From contig NW_008705575.1 of NCBI RefSeq assembly GCF_000186865.1, forward strand, positions 536,577 to 600,576: a stretch of 64,000 bases of DNA, given 5' to 3'. Origin of the DNA: Aureococcus anophagefferens. Taxonomy: Eukaryota > Sar > Pelagophyceae > Pelagomonadales > Pelagomonadaceae. Below the pieces are notes generated by a model. That model saw only the letters and a program-made list of their open reading frames with translations. It was not told the origin of the DNA and did not search any database. This document shows, piece after piece, positions 1 to 8,835 of this stretch; position 1 is the stretch's first letter, and every line of letters begins with the position of its first letter. The position numbers and the translations under genes are program-made.

Positions 1-1317
1 TACCAGCTCATCTACCAGGGCGGCTATTTGAAGGAGTCGTACCCGACGGGCACGGTCGAGTTCCAGCTGCGGCAGCGGGGCTCGACGTGCCGCGGCGGCG
101 ACGACGCGAACGGCACGTGCGGGCCCTGCGACGTCGCCGCGGCGAACGACGACTGCTACGACCTCTTCGGGAACGTCGACACCTACGCGTACTGCGTCCA
201 GGACAACGCCACGGGCTACGGCGGCCGCAAGATCGCCTGCCGCGAGGAGGAGTACACGCAGGTCGAGGAGATCCAGGACCTGAGCCTCTTCTGCACGACG
301 CGCGCGCTGCAGCAGGACCAGAAGAAGATCTGCTCGACGAACCCGGAGGACCCCCTCTACGAGGGCGGGAGCTGCTCGCAGGTCTACGCGACGAACAGCA
401 CGGACGAGTGGTACGTCGCGGACATCGACAGCTTCGTCGTGTTCGTCAAGCACACGTTCTCCGCGTCGGACCTCGGCATCTCCGGCACGTCGAAGAAGAC
501 GAAGGGGCGGCTCCGCTCGAAGAGCAAGGCGCTCTGCGACCGCGCGCACGGCCCCAAGGCGGACCTCCGCCACGGCAAGCGGACGCACACCGAGCCGTGC
601 TTCATCCAGCCGAACAACACGTACAGCTCGCTCGGCGCGTCGTCGGACCTCTTCGACGAGATCGACCTGGGCGTGTTGCTGGCGGCCGACAACGACTTCT
701 CGCTGGACCGCTACAACTCCGACGCGAACGGCACGTACCGCGAGGTCGGCGTGCAGCTGACGGTGCAGATCGAGTACAACAACCGCGAGGACTGGAACAC
801 GCCGACGATGCCGGCCTACACCTACCACGTCACGCACCAGAAGGGCAGCACGGCCTCCTACGAGGAGTCGTACTACTCGGACTATCCCCAGGGGCTGACC
901 GTCGTGCAGAACTCCGGCGTGAAGATCCAGTTCGTGCAATCCGGGACGTTCTACTCCTTCGACGCCACGGAGGCGCTGATCCGAATCACGACGGCCCTCG
1001 CGCTCTTCGCGGCGGCGACGTTCATCGTCGACCTCCTCGCGAAGTACGTCATGCATCACCGCGAGAAGTACTACGCGATCATGTACGACGAGAGCGAGGA
1101 CTTCGGCGAGCTCTGCAAGCGCGAAGCCGTCGACGCGGCGGCGGCGGCGAGTCGGGGGCTGGCGATGCCCGCGGCGCCGCCGACGCCCGCGCAGCCCCGG
1201 GCGCCGTCGCCCGCGGCGCCGTCGCCCGCGGCCGCGGCGCCGAAACAGTCCATGTTCCGCGGCATCCGGAAGATGGCGTCGTCGGCGACGGGCATGGGTC
1301 GAGCGCCGCCGGTCTAA
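1..1317 (+). CDS. P2X-like ligand-gated channel, C-terminal part (5' end outside window)
   Basis: The reading frame is open from base 1 to the stop at 1317, so the start and first membrane helix lie upstream. About 438 residues are visible: a cysteine-rich, N-glycosylatable extracellular region (NATG, NSTD, NNTY, NGTY), one hydrophobic helix near the end (ITTALALFAAATFIVDLL) and an Ala/Pro-rich cytoplasmic tail. The segment SFVVFVKHTF resembles the P2X NFT-x-x-IKN strand. The block from EESYYSDYPQGLTVV through GVKIQFVQSG into the helix follows the P2X order KYY...YRTL, G-I-R-F-D-I-x-V-F-G, TM2. P2X subunits are trimeric cation channels with two helices, which fits a single helix in this partial. 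Ligand and selectivity cannot be read. The family call rests on motif order alone. Confidence 0.5.
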   Translation, partial: YQLIYQGGYLKESYPTGTVEFQLRQRGSTCRGGDDANGTCGPCDVAAANDDCYDLFGNVDTYAYCVQDNATGYGGRKIACREEEYTQVEEIQDLSLFCTTRALQQDQKKICSTNPEDPLYEGGSCSQVYATNSTDEWYVADIDSFVVFVKHTFSASDLGISGTSKKTKGRLRSKSKALCDRAHGPKADLRHGKRTHTEPCFIQPNNTYSSLGASSDLFDEIDLGVLLAADNDFSLDRYNSDANGTYREVGVQLTVQIEYNNREDWNTPTMPAYTYHVTHQKGSTASYEESYYSDYPQGLTVVQNSGVKIQFVQSGTFYSFDATEALIRITTALALFAAATFIVDLLAKYVMHHREKYYAIMYDESEDFGELCKREAVDAAAAASRGLAMPAAPPTPAQPRAPSPAAPSPAAAAPKQSMFRGIRKMASSATGMGRAPPV

Positions 1318-1324
1318 AAGAATG

Positions 1325-3358
1325 TTAGGTTGTCCTCGGGTAGCCGAGGGACGCAAGGGCCGGGATGATGTGGTCGTCGACGACGGTCGCGTCCTCGATG
1401 GTGCCGGGTAAGGTGTACGTGTCGTCGCCGTCGGCGATCGCGCGGATCGCCTTGCGGAGGATTTTCCCCGACCGCGTCTTCGGCAGCGCGGCGACGCGCG
1501 CGCAGGCGCGCAGCGCGGCGACGGCGCCGACGCGTTCGCGGACGAGCTGGACGACCGCGCCCTCGACGTCCTCGGACGCGTCGGCGGTCGTCACGACGAG
1601 CGCGAGCGGGACCATGCCCTTGAGCGCGTCCGCGACGCCCACGCAGGCGCACTCGACGACGTGCGGGTGCGCCTGGATCGCCTCCTCGAGCGCGCCCGTC
1701 GACAGGCGGTGGCCCGCGACGTTGATGATGTCGTCCGTGCGCGTCAGGATGTGGAAGTAGCCGTGCTCGTCGCGGTAGCCCGCGTCGCCGGCGCTGTAGT
1801 AGCCCGGGAACTCGTCGAGGTACGCCTCGCGGTAGCGCGCGTCGTCCTCGTAGAGCGTCGTCATGAAGCCCGGCGGCAGCGGGCACTTGATCGCGATGCT
1901 GCCCATGTCGCCCCGGGCCACCTCCGCGCCGCCCGCGTCCAGGACCCGCAGGTCGAAGCCGGGCAGCGGCAGCGCGCAGGAGCCGAGCGCCGTGCCGACG
2001 TCGTCGAACTGGACGCCGCACATCGGGGAACCGCTCTCCGTCTGCCACCAATGGTCGACGACCGGGATCCCCAACAGGTTCTCGAAGTGCGCCACCGTGT
2101 CCGGGTCCGCGCGCTCGCCCGCGACGAAGAGCGCGCGGAGCGACGAGACGTCGTAGTCCGCCAGCAGCGCGCCGTCCGGGTCGAACTTGCGGATCGCCCG
2201 CAGCGCCGTCGGAGCCGTGAACATGTTCGCGACCTTGTGCGCTTCGACGACGCGCCAGTACGCAGCCGCGTCCGGCGTGCCCACGGGCTTGCCCTCGAAC
2301 ATGACCGACGTCGCGCCGTGCAGCAGCGGTCCGTACACTATATAACTGTGGCCGACGACCCAGCCGATGTCGGACGCCGCGAAGAACGTCTCGTCGGGCG
2401 ACGTGCCGTAGTAGTGCTCCATGGACCACTTGAGCATGAGCGGGTGCGAGTTGTCCCGCAGGATGCCCTTGGGCTCTCCGGTGGTGCCGCTCGTGTAGAT
2501 CGTGTAGAGCGGGTCGCCGCTCGCGAGGCGCGCGCAGGGCGCCGGCGCGGACCCGGCGATGAACGCTCGGAAATCGACGTCGCGCCCCGGCTTGAGCTCG
2601 TAGCGCGCCGAAGTTTCGGGCCGGGCCGCGACGACCACATGAGGCACGTCGTGCGCCGCCAGATCCAGCGCCTCGTCGACGGCCGGCATGTAGGGCAGGG
2701 CGCCCTTGGCGCCCTCGAGACCGCACGTCGCCGCGACGACGACCTTGGGCCGCGCGGCGTCGACGCGCGCCGCCAGCTCCCGCGCCGCGAAGCCGCCGAA
2801 GACGACGCTGTGCACGGCTCCCAAGCGCGCGCACGCGAGCATGGCCACGGCCGCCTCGGGGATCATCGGCATGTACAGCAGGACGCGGTCGCCCGGCTCG
2901 ACGCCGAGGGCCGCGAGGCCGCCCGCGAAGCGCGCCACGTCGTCGAGGAGTTCCGCGTAGGTGAGGTCGCGGCTCGCGCCGCCGACGGTGGACACGTACG
3001 AAATCGCCGTCTTCGCGCCGAGGCCCGCGGCGACGTGGCGATCGAGCGCGTTGTGGCAGAGGTTCGACACGCCGTCGGGGAACCAGCGGCCCGTCGGCTT
3101 CTCGAGGTCGACGGCCGTCGTCGGTTGCTCGAACCAGTCGAGCTCCTCGACGGCATTTTGCAGCCAGAAGGCCTCGCGCCGGCCGGGCTCCAGCGACGCG
3201 CGCTGCCGCTCCGCGTAGGCCGCGCGCGACATGCGAAACGCTGGGCCGGAGAGGCGCCGCGCCGGGCCGCGCATCGCGCGAAACGCTGGGCCGGAGAGGC
3301 GCCGCACCGGGCCGCCGATGCGGCGCATCGCTCGGAGGCCTCGCAAAGCCGCGGCCAT
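1325..3358 (-). CDS. ACSS3: Acetyl/propionyl-CoA synthetase (ACSS3/PrpE-like), probably mitochondrial
   Basis: AMP-forming acyl-CoA synthetase of 677 residues that activates a short-chain acid to its CoA ester via an acyl-adenylate. Visible motifs are the P-loop-like TSGTTGEPKG, DHWWQTESGSP (A5), YYSAGDAGYRDEHGYFHILT with TDDIINVAGHR (A7-A8), and the C-terminal LPKTRSGKILRKAIR carrying the acetylatable catalytic Lys. The FEQPTTAVDLEKP and SNLCHNALDRHV region is typical of the PrpE/ACSS3 branch. The first ATG is at 3358; the frame extends upstream only through a non-ATG codon. The N-terminus is Arg/Ala-rich without acidic residues, as in a mitochondrial transit peptide, and contains a tandem RRLSGPAFR duplication. 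It is convergent with the P2X-like gene, 7 bp apart. Confidence 0.93.
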   Translation of the reverse strand: MAAALRGLRAMRRIGGPVRRLSGPAFRAMRGPARRLSGPAFRMSRAAYAERQRASLEPGRREAFWLQNAVEELDWFEQPTTAVDLEKPTGRWFPDGVSNLCHNALDRHVAAGLGAKTAISYVSTVGGASRDLTYAELLDDVARFAGGLAALGVEPGDRVLLYMPMIPEAAVAMLACARLGAVHSVVFGGFAARELAARVDAARPKVVVAATCGLEGAKGALPYMPAVDEALDLAAHDVPHVVVAARPETSARYELKPGRDVDFRAFIAGSAPAPCARLASGDPLYTIYTSGTTGEPKGILRDNSHPLMLKWSMEHYYGTSPDETFFAASDIGWVVGHSYIVYGPLLHGATSVMFEGKPVGTPDAAAYWRVVEAHKVANMFTAPTALRAIRKFDPDGALLADYDVSSLRALFVAGERADPDTVAHFENLLGIPVVDHWWQTESGSPMCGVQFDDVGTALGSCALPLPGFDLRVLDAGGAEVARGDMGSIAIKCPLPPGFMTTLYEDDARYREAYLDEFPGYYSAGDAGYRDEHGYFHILTRTDDIINVAGHRLSTGALEEAIQAHPHVVECACVGVADALKGMVPLALVVTTADASEDVEGAVVQLVRERVGAVAALRACARVAALPKTRSGKILRKAIRAIADGDDTYTLPGTIEDATVVDDHIIPALASLGYPRTT
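3232..3322. repeat. Tandem duplication of about 50 bp inside the ACSS3 transit peptide
   Basis: The block GAAACGCTGGGCCGGAGAGG occurs at about 3235 and again at about 3281, each followed by CGCCGC and CCGGGCCG. It encodes two copies of RRLSGPAFR within the leader, so the duplication lengthened the presequence in frame without touching the enzyme. Confidence 0.8.
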
Positions 3359-3531
3359 CGCAAGAGCTCCGCAATCAGAAGCCAACGAGGGCCAATGCCG
3401 CAGCCATAAGACCCTCAGAACTTCATCTTAGAGCATTGAAGTGTATATTGAACCTCACGATCGACGGGCTTCCTCATAACCCTCCCTACGGGGCCACTTC
3501 AACACATTCCGCCGGGACACCCACTCTACTC

Positions 3532-4221
3532 TTATCGCGGGAACGTCGCGGCGGCGACGTCGCGGAGCTGGCGCATGTACTGGAGGGGCTTCCGCAGCGC
3601 GAACCAGTTCACGAGTCGCCGCGGCGCCGCGCCCCCCGGGTCGATCTCGTGGACGCAGGTGTAGAGGCAGCACCCGTCGCCCGCCGGCTCGACGAGGTGC
3701 AGGCCCCGCAGCTCGCCGCGGACCGTGCGCCGCGGCGCGGGCGCGCGCCGGTGCGTCGCCGCCTCGTTCGTGATCAGCTCCGCGTCGCCGACGCGCTCGC
3801 GGCGCACGCGGCAGACGAAGTCGCGCGGCCGCAGCGGGAAGACGGGCTTCGTGAGGATGTAGGTGATGCGCTCCCTGCGGCCGTCGCGCCACTCGAGGTC
3901 CGCGCCGTCGACGATCGTCGGGTTGAACTTTCGGATGACGTCGTAGTCGCGCGTCGTCAGGATGCTCGCCAGCTGCTGGGCCGTGCAGGGCATGGTCATC
4001 GTCGCCTTGACGGCGAAGTTCGCGTGGTCGTCGCAGCCCGTGCGCTTCCAGACCTTGACGCCCTGCTTGTGCAGCACGAACTGCCAACCCCTAGTGCTCT
4101 GCAGCTCCTGCAGTGCAGGATTCGGCGCCGCGAGCCAGCGGCCGCGCACCATGCAGAGCTGCAAAAGCGCGAGCAAGACGCGCCGAGCGCAACGAGCGCG
4201 TGGCACGATCGTGCAAGCCAT
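3532..4221 (-). CDS. START-domain lipid-transfer protein with N-terminal signal/anchor
   Basis: 229 residues from the first ATG at 4221; an upstream GTG at 4251 was not used. The N-terminus (RRVLLALLQLCMVRG) is a short hydrophobic signal or anchor. The rest matches a START domain: GVKVWKR, AVKATMTMPCTAQQLASIL, DYDVIRKFNPTIVDG, ITYILTKPVFPLRPRDFVC with the conserved RDF(V/L), then ELRGLHLVEP, LYTCVHEIDPGG and a C-terminal amphipathic helix. START domains bind one lipid or sterol in a closed pocket and move it between membranes. The ligand cannot be read. The start faces the CNNM-type gene 72 bp away, so the two probably share a bidirectional promoter. Confidence 0.8.
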   Translation of the reverse strand: MACTIVPRARCARRVLLALLQLCMVRGRWLAAPNPALQELQSTRGWQFVLHKQGVKVWKRTGCDDHANFAVKATMTMPCTAQQLASILTTRDYDVIRKFNPTIVDGADLEWRDGRRERITYILTKPVFPLRPRDFVCRVRRERVGDAELITNEAATHRRAPAPRRTVRGELRGLHLVEPAGDGCCLYTCVHEIDPGGAAPRRLVNWFALRKPLQYMRQLRDVAAATFPR

Positions 4222-4292
4222 CGGTGCTCCGAGGCTTGGGCAAAAGAGCACTCGTCTTGAACTTCAACAAAGCTGGAGCACGGGCCACCGGG

Positions 4293-6094
4293 ATGGCCAT
4301 GTCTTCGGGGCTGCCGCGGCGACGACGCCTGGGAGCTTCATCGTGCCATTCGGGGCTGCTCCTCCTTATGGCCATAACCTTCATGCCCAATGCGATGGCC
4401 GCAACCACGCCCGACGGCCTCTGCGCCGCGCTGCGCGCCGCGGACCTGCTCCGCCCGGGAACGACCATTGACCTCTGCGTCGCCGCCGCGGCCCGCCGAC
4501 GGCTCGACGAGGAGGCCATGGACGCCGTCGGGAGCCCCCGGGGCCTCCTGGACCTCGCGCTCACGGCGACGTGCATCATCTGCGCGGCGCTCGCCGCGGG
4601 CCTCACCATGGGCGTCGTGAGCCTCGACCCCCTGGACCTGCGCGTGAAGATGCGCACGGGTACCAAGAGCGAGCAGGCGTGCGCCGCGCGGCTCTTGCCG
4701 CTCGTCGACCGCCGGCCCCACCACCAGGTGCTCGTGACGCTCCTCCTCCTGAACTCCTGCGCCAACGAGGCGCTGCCGCTGTTCTTGGATAAACTCGTCC
4801 CGAGCTGGGCGGCCATCGTCATCTCCGTGACCGCCGTGCTCGTCTTCGGCGAGATCGCGCCGTCGGCGCTCTTCACGGGCCCCAACAAGCTCCAGATCGC
4901 GGCCGCCTTCGCGCCCCTCGTCCACTGCTTCCTCGTCGTGCTGGCGCCGCTCGCCTACCCCATGGCGCTCGCGCTCGACGCCGCGCTGCACGAGGAGGCC
5001 AAGGCGACGTCCCGCGCGGAGGTCCTGGCCCTGGTCGACGTCGAGCGCGAGCTCGCCAACGAGGACGGCCGCGCCGAGCCCTTCACGGAGGACGAGGCGG
5101 ACCTCGTCAAGGGCGCCATGAGCCTGTCGACGACGTCGGTCCGCGAGGTCATGGTGCCTCTGAAGCGCGTCTACGCCGTCGACGAGAGCGACGCGCTCGA
5201 CGCGGCGCTCCTGGAGAAGATCGACGACCAGGGCTTCTCGCGGGTGCCCGTCAAGGTCGGCGGCGCCATCCGCTCCTACGTGCTCGTGAAGGACAGGGCA
5301 GGAAAAGAGTGTGAAATTCCCAACTTCAAAGGCCCCTATCTCGGCCGTTTTCCACTCGTTTCGGCTGAGTTTTGGACGAGCGATCATTTCTCGGAACGGT
5401 CTCGAAGCATGGATGCTTTTTCCGGAACGCGCGCGCGCGGAACACTCATATTGAAGCGACGTTGAATCTCTCTCTTCCTGCCCAGGTGAAGGAGCTCGTG
5501 CCCCACGCGCTCCGCGCGGACGCGTCCGCGTCGTTACCCGTCGCGACGCTCCCGACGCACGCGCCCGTCTGGGTGTCGCCGGACCACAGCCTCTTCGATC
5601 TGCTGAACCAGTTCCAGACCGGCGCGACGCACATGGGCTTCGTCGCCGAGGACGCCGCGGGCCGGCGGGGCATCCTCGGCATCGTCACGCTCGAGGACAT
5701 CATCGAGGAGATCCTCACGGAGGAGATCTACGACGAGCACGACCGCGACAAGGCCGAGGACGTCATCGGCCGCTTCGTGCGCCGGGCCTTCCCCAAGGTC
5801 TTCGAGAACAAGGTCGCCGCGCCCGCGGAGCAGAGCCTCCTCGACGGGCGCGAGGACAGCGTCGGGTCCTACAAGCGCCGCGGCTTCGGCGAGCGCGCGC
5901 GCCGCGGCGAGCCCGGGCCCTACGGGCGGCGGCCCCGCGGCCTCTCCGGGCCGCCGGGGCTCCGGCGCCAGGGCTCGGGCGCGGTCGACCGCCGGCCGCC
6001 GCCGGGCCACCACCGGCACCCGCACGCGCGCGTCATGCAACGGCCCCAGCGCGACGCGTCCCTGCGCTCCATCCTCGGCGACGAGCGCGTCTAA
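4293..6094 (+). CDS. CNNM/CorC-type transporter (DUF21 plus CBS pair), interrupted by an introner
   Basis: Exons 4293-5285 and 5486-6094, phase 0, 533 residues. After a signal-like segment (HSGLLLLMAITFMPNAMA) comes the DUF21 membrane domain: LLDLALTATCIICAALAAGL, TMGVVSLDPLDL, HHQVLVTLLLLNSCANEALP, a helix at AIVISVTAVLVFGEIAPSAL, then two CBS motifs (STTSVREVMVPLKRVYAV and ILGIVTLEDIIEEIL). This is the CNNM/CorC/HCC architecture associated with Mg2+ transport. The first CBS motif is interrupted after SYVL by introner 1. Removing 5286-5485 joins SYVL to VKELVPHALRAD without loss. The C-terminal 90 residues are basic, Gly/Pro-rich and low complexity. The gene converges with the RING-like gene 10 bp downstream. 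Confidence 0.88.
5294..5485 (+). mobile_element. Introner element 1 (subfamily A, 192 bp), forming intron 5286-5485
   Basis: A 192-bp insert bounded by imperfect inverted repeats (CAGGGCAGGAAAAGAG at the left, CTCTCTTCCTGCCCAG at the right). It is flanked by perfect 8-bp direct repeats GTGAAGGA at 5286-5293 and 5486-5493. The left repeat begins with GT and serves as the splice donor. The element ends in a pyrimidine tract plus CAG, the acceptor. The intron is therefore exactly 200 bp and removal restores one target copy in frame. About 90% identical by eye to introners 2 and 3. Confidence 0.95.
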
Positions 6095-6104
6095 ACGTTA
6101 GTTC

Positions 6105-6887
6105 TTAGTCGCCCTCGGCGCCGCAGGCGGGCGCGCACGCGAAGGGCGTCGCCGCGGCGAGGACCGGCGTGGCCTTGGCGCTGATGGCGCCGGTCGTCGA
6201 CGACGCCAGGCGGAGGGGCGCCATGTAGGTGCGCCGCGCGTAGGCCCGCGCGTTGCGGCGCCGGTCGCCCTTTGCCGCCCCGACGTAGCCGACGCCCGCG
6301 GCGACGCCCGACAACGGGATCGCGACGGCTTCGGCCGCGACGGCGACGGCGCCCGTCGCGAGGACGGCCGCGGCGCCGGCGACGGCCACGGGCAGCGCCG
6401 CGCACGCCGCCGCGGCCGACGGATCGCAGCCGAGGACCGCGTGGCGATCGCTGTAGCGGCCGCCGCAGCGGAGGCACGCGACCGCGGAGCAGGCGACGCA
6501 CCTGGCCCGGCGCGACGACGCGCCGCGGCCGAAGCGCGAGCCCAGCGGCGCGCAGTAGCCGGCGCACGACGCGTCGGCGCAGGGGATCTCGCCCCGGAGC
6601 AGCGACGCGAACGCGTCGTTCCGGGGGACGCTCATCGGCGAGAAGCCGAGCTCGCGGAGCTCGGCGTTGCCCAGGCGGTGGCCGCAGCGGATTGGGCAAT
6701 AGACGTCTCCGTTCTCGTTCGCCATGAGCGCTCGGAGCGCGTAGTGCTTCATGTAGGGAGCAAGCGTTGCGCAACCGCACGTGCACCGCCAGACGCGCGC
6801 GTTCGCGGCGATGGGCTGCAGCGAGAGGGCGCAGACCTCGTCATCGAGCAGCTCCGCGTCGTCGGCGTTCGAGAGCAACGTGTTCAT
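6105..6887 (-). CDS. Cysteine-rich RING/IBR-like protein with a hydrophobic C-terminal half
   Basis: 260 residues. The N-terminal 150 residues carry paired cysteines and histidines: CALS, WRCTCGC, YCPIRCGH, CADASC, CAPLG, ARCVACSAVACLRCGGRYSD. The spacing recalls RING/IBR (TRIAD) ubiquitin-ligase modules, with the CxxC-x4-CxxC block resembling an IBR. Positions 160-210 are Ala/Val/Gly-rich and could form two membrane helices (AALPVAVAGAAAVLATGAVAV; IPLSGVAAGVGYVGA). If the reading is right it would be a membrane-anchored E3-like protein, but the ligand pattern is not a clean match and activity is unproven. Confidence 0.45.
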   Translation of the reverse strand: MNTLLSNADDAELLDDEVCALSLQPIAANARVWRCTCGCATLAPYMKHYALRALMANENGDVYCPIRCGHRLGNAELRELGFSPMSVPRNDAFASLLRGEIPCADASCAGYCAPLGSRFGRGASSRRARCVACSAVACLRCGGRYSDRHAVLGCDPSAAAACAALPVAVAGAAAVLATGAVAVAAEAVAIPLSGVAAGVGYVGAAKGDRRRNARAYARRTYMAPLRLASSTTGAISAKATPVLAAATPFACAPACGAEGD

Positions 6888-7065
6888 GGCGTCGGGCTGC
6901 TGCTTCGGGTTGGCGCATGCCCCGACTCGGCTGCCCGATCGATCGTGATGCGAACATTCTCCATGGAACCATGTGGTTCACCATCGCCTATGGGAAGATT
7001 CAGCGTCCACGGCGCCTCGCGGTTAGGGCTGCCCTTACTGGCGGCCGTGCGTCTCGCGCGGCGCC

Positions 7066-7563
7066 ATGCCCGCGCCTCCGGCGGCGCTCGTGCCGCCCCT
7101 GGCCGGGGTCGACGGCGGCTTCTTCGGCGCTAGGCCGCCGAGCGACCCGAGCCTCGTGCCGGCCTGCACGCCGCGGCGGCAGCTGAACAAGCTGCTCGCG
7201 AATGCCAAGGCCATGGACGCCCAGGCGGGGCGCCAGCTCAAGACGGTGCGCACGGCGCCCCCGCCGGCGCCGGGCAGCGTCGGCGAGCGCGAGCTCGCGC
7301 GCTGGGGGAAGAAGATCGACAAACAGTACCTCATCATCACGGCGCACTACGACTTTCGCGACAAGAAGCTGCGCTTCGAGGTCTTCAACACGCGCAAGGA
7401 GACGAGCCACTGCCTCGTCTGCCGCCACGCGGACGTGCTCAACCGCGGCGACGCGTCCGTCGTCGAGGTCGCCAAGGCCATCGCGCTCGACCTCGAGTTC
7501 GACGGCAGCGGCAAGCTCGTCTTCGGGCCCCACGTGCCCGCGTCCTGGGTCTCCCAGGACTGA
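7066..7563 (+). CDS. Hypothetical protein, 165 aa
   Basis: ATG at 7066, stop at 7563. The family is not recognised. The N-terminus is Pro/Ala-rich and the middle contains CTPRRQLNKLLANAKAMDAQ. The C-terminal half looks like a small mixed alpha/beta domain (KQYLIITAHYDFRDKKLRFE, VFNTRKETSHCLVC, LDLEFDGSGKLVFGPHVP). There is no signal peptide or membrane segment. Codon usage matches the strongly GC-biased neighbours, which supports it as a real gene. Confidence 0.55.
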   Translation: MPAPPAALVPPLAGVDGGFFGARPPSDPSLVPACTPRRQLNKLLANAKAMDAQAGRQLKTVRTAPPPAPGSVGERELARWGKKIDKQYLIITAHYDFRDKKLRFEVFNTRKETSHCLVCRHADVLNRGDASVVEVAKAIALDLEFDGSGKLVFGPHVPASWVSQD

Positions 7564-7639
7564 CCCCGTCCGCCGGTGCGCGTGTGGAACCCGCCCCGGA
7601 ATTTGCTCCTCGTAATCTCTCGTTTTTTTTGTGTGCATG

Positions 7640-8600
7640 TTATGGGAAGCGGCGCGCAGGCTCCCCGGCCTCGTCCTCGTCGCCGCCGCCGCCGCGGTCG
7701 TCGACGTCGACGACGATGGGCGACATGAACGTGGCCAGCAGCGCGTCGTCGGCGAAGGTGTCCGTCGTCGAGAAGACGAGGACGGCGCTCTTCGCGGCGA
7801 CGGCCGCGGCGACGGCGCGGATCTCCGCGATCTGCAATTCCGCGTCCTTGATCGAGATCTCCACGCGGCTGCCCACGGAGAAGCGCGGGTCGTCGGGCGT
7901 CTTGTCCGCCGTCGCCGCGTCGACGCCCTCGACGACGACGACCTCGTGGCCCGCGGCGAGCTGCGCGGCGACGGCCTCGTAGAGCGATTTGGCGCCGCGG
8001 CCCCGGCCGAGGAGCGGCGCCTTGGCCTTGGCCGCGCACGCGGTCAGCACGGCCGCGACGTCGGCCGGCGCGCCGACGACGCGCACGCTGCGCACGAAGG
8101 GCTTCACGGCGAGGCGGCAGACGCGGCGGAGCCCGTAGTCCTGCGCCGCCGTCAGCGCCGGCGCGTCGGATTTCGCGGGCTCCTTCGGCGGCGCGGGCGC
8201 GGGCAGGCACAGGATGCGCTGGAAGAAGCCCGGCGCTTCCGCGCCCGTCGCGTCCTCCCCTACTGTCGCCTCGAAGCGCGTGCGGAGCGCCCGCTCCCGC
8301 GCGAGCTGCTTTCGTAAAGCGGCGACCTCGGCCTCGAGGTCCGCGACGCGCCTCCTGTCGTCGCGGCCCTCGTCGTCGCGCGCGCCCTGCAGCCATCGCT
8401 GCCAGCGCGCGCGGCTCCGACGCGTGCTTGCTTCGTTCGTCCTCGAGCTGCTGGGCGTGCTGGCTTTGTTCGTCCGCGAGCTGCTGTTTGAGAGCTTTGG
8501 CCTCGGTCTCGGCCTTCTTCGCGAGCTCGCGCGACGCCGCCACCTCGAGTTGGAGGTCGTAGATCGTCGGGCCGTCGTGGTCCAGCTCGTCCTCGTTCAT
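7640..8600 (-). CDS. Coiled-coil protein of unknown function with an apparent one-base frame break
   Basis: The ATG at 8600 opens a frame reading MNEDELDHDGPTIYDLQLEV and a charged coiled coil (ASRELAKKAETEAKALKQQL). At about 8405-8420 the plausible frame shifts by one base and continues RWQRWLQGARDDEGRDD, RRVADLEAEVAALRKQLARE and a conserved-looking C-terminal domain (RILCLPAPAPPKEP, VKPFVRSVRVVGAPADVAAV, GHEVVVVEGVD, SAVLVFSTTDTFADDALLA) to the stop at 7640. The break lies in an alternating GC run, with no GT...AG pair nearby that would explain it. Either the assembly has an indel or the gene is damaged. Function unknown. Confidence 0.5.
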
Positions 8601-8835
8601 CGCGCGGGGGCTGCGTGCAGCTCACAGCTAGGCAGGGGCTGCCAGCATGCTGCCTCTCATCGGCACGGATTGCGAAGTCGACTGCAGCATCAGTCGTTGA
8701 TGCAGTTGGTTGACGCTCAATAAAAGCCTGCTCGCGCAATGAGCTTGGCGCCTACTCGTGACTAGCAGCGGCGCATCGCTTCACGCGCCGCGCCGCGCCG
8801 CGCATCGCTTCACGCGCGCCGCACCCGCCGCATCG

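Noticed and set aside
5294..5387. A conserved antisense peptide (MIARPK...SRNEWK) inside subfamily A introners, as a possible element-encoded protein
   Set aside because: It is open only because copies are about 90% identical, ends at different points in the host, and is too short for a transposase. The elements are better viewed as non-autonomous.
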